Assembly (NCBI RefSeq): GCF_000377705.1
Contig: NZ_KB898625.1
Coordinates: 361,847 to 425,846 of the forward strand
Reading direction: 5' to 3'
Length of the DNA stretch: 64,000 bases
Source: Salsuginibacillus kocurii DSM 18087
GTDB lineage: Bacteria; Bacillota; Bacilli; Bacillales; Marinococcaceae
Shown: positions 63,624-64,000 of the stretch, in pieces
Numbering within the stretch: the first letter of the stretch is position 1
Layout: every line of letters begins with the position of its first letter
Made by a program: the position numbers and the translations under genes
The notes under the pieces: model-generated
Told to the model about the DNA's origin: nothing
Databases searched by the model: none
Seen by the model: the letters and a program-made list of their open reading frames with translations, nothing else

Positions 63624-63652
63624 TTGACTTGAGCTTTGGTTTTGTGTAAAAT
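63624..63652 (+). promoter_or_regulatory. rRNA operon promoter P3
   Basis: TTGACT (63624-63629), 17 bp, TAAAAT (63647-63652). The leader GCCCTTTGAAAACTGAA, usual in Bacillus rRNA leaders and carrying a boxA-like CTTTGA, follows. Confidence 0.85.
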
Positions 63653-63863
63653 AGAAATTCCGCGTTGGTAAACGCGAAAAAGAATTCGCCCTTTGAAAAC
63701 TGAATGAAAGAAAGCGCCAGTCAATTTTAATTGATAGTTTATATGAGAGCGAGTCAAATCGCTTCGATTATAAGGGCGTTCGGTTCTGTTAGTTCTTAGG
63801 AGCTAGTCGGAAGGCCTGCTACGTTCGCAACGTCCTGTTGCAACGCAGGCACTCGAACGTCCT

Positions 63864-64000
63864 GTTCTTCGGAGAGTTTGATCCTGGCTCAGGACGAACG
63901 CTGGCGGCATGCCTAATACATGCAAGTCGAGCGCGTGAAGCAGGTTGATCCCTTCGGGGTGACACCTGTGGATCGAGCGGCGGACGGGTGAGTAACACGT
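63864..64000 (+). rRNA. rrs: 16S ribosomal RNA, 5' end (runs off the window)
   Basis: GGAGAGTTTGATCCTGGCTC followed by AGGACGAACGCTGGCGGC and GTGAGTAACACGT is the universal 16S start. The mature 5' end is set by analogy with B. subtilis, to within a few bases. V1 text (GCGCGTGAAGCAGGTTGATC) is that of a Bacillaceae-like organism. The gene continues past 64000. Confidence 0.97.

Overview
The window is chromosomal DNA of a Bacillaceae-type Firmicute, probably salt- or alkali-adapted. Evidence: strong AGGAGG-type ribosome sites, Bacillus-style regulators and operators (NagR, XylR, Fur, MarR/MhqR-like, RpiR), very acidic exported lipoproteins, and the 5' end of a 16S rRNA gene at the right edge behind three tandem promoters. 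No lineage was assigned by search.

Left edge (1-4589): an AT-rich island. It opens with a decayed topB tail and then holds a compact RiPP-like cluster: an untracked 28-codon precursor-like peptide (951-1037), a fusion of a PqqD-like recognition domain to a heme-oxygenase-like (putative diiron) enzyme, an MFS exporter and an ornithine cyclodeaminase-family protein. The island ends against a ComEC-like metallo-hydrolase lipoprotein that has lost its 3' end.

5.7-13.1 kb: cell-wall amino-sugar salvage, murR-murQ-murP-mupG (MurNAc) facing nagA-nagB-nagR (GlcNAc).

13.1-25.7 kb: a gene-poor, decayed region. It has broken IclR, DUF35 and EpuA-like remnants, two large replication-initiator-like genes, an iteron array (18.41-18.98 kb) with three words at fixed offsets, an HxlR regulator divergent from an RsbR-type STAS protein, and many copies of a dispersed motif (AACSTTTCTTCNTTTCTTC). 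The best explanation is an integrated plasmid or a similar replicon remnant.

25.7-33 kb: MarR regulator plus WrbA quinone reductase sharing one operator, a near-perfect parS palindrome, HtpX, a BASS transporter, a lipoprotein with a non-standard start, YwbE and an MFS transporter. 33.1-33.9 kb holds two candidate structured RNAs.

34-47 kb: Fur-controlled siderophore ABC operon; YdjM-like protein; a metal-dependent amidohydrolase, Rieske ferredoxin and ferredoxin reductase followed by a betaine-type binding protein; an acetoin reductase-like SDR.

44.8-55.7 kb: xylan/xylose unit (galM, xylB, xylA and xylR leftward; binding protein, two permeases and GH43 xylosidase rightward) with XylR operators and cre-like sites. 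56-62.9 kb: small proteins, rhodanese, YezD, a siroheme operon (TrpD-like protein, SUMT-HemD fusion, chelatase) and an aldo/keto reductase, then rRNA promoters and 16S.
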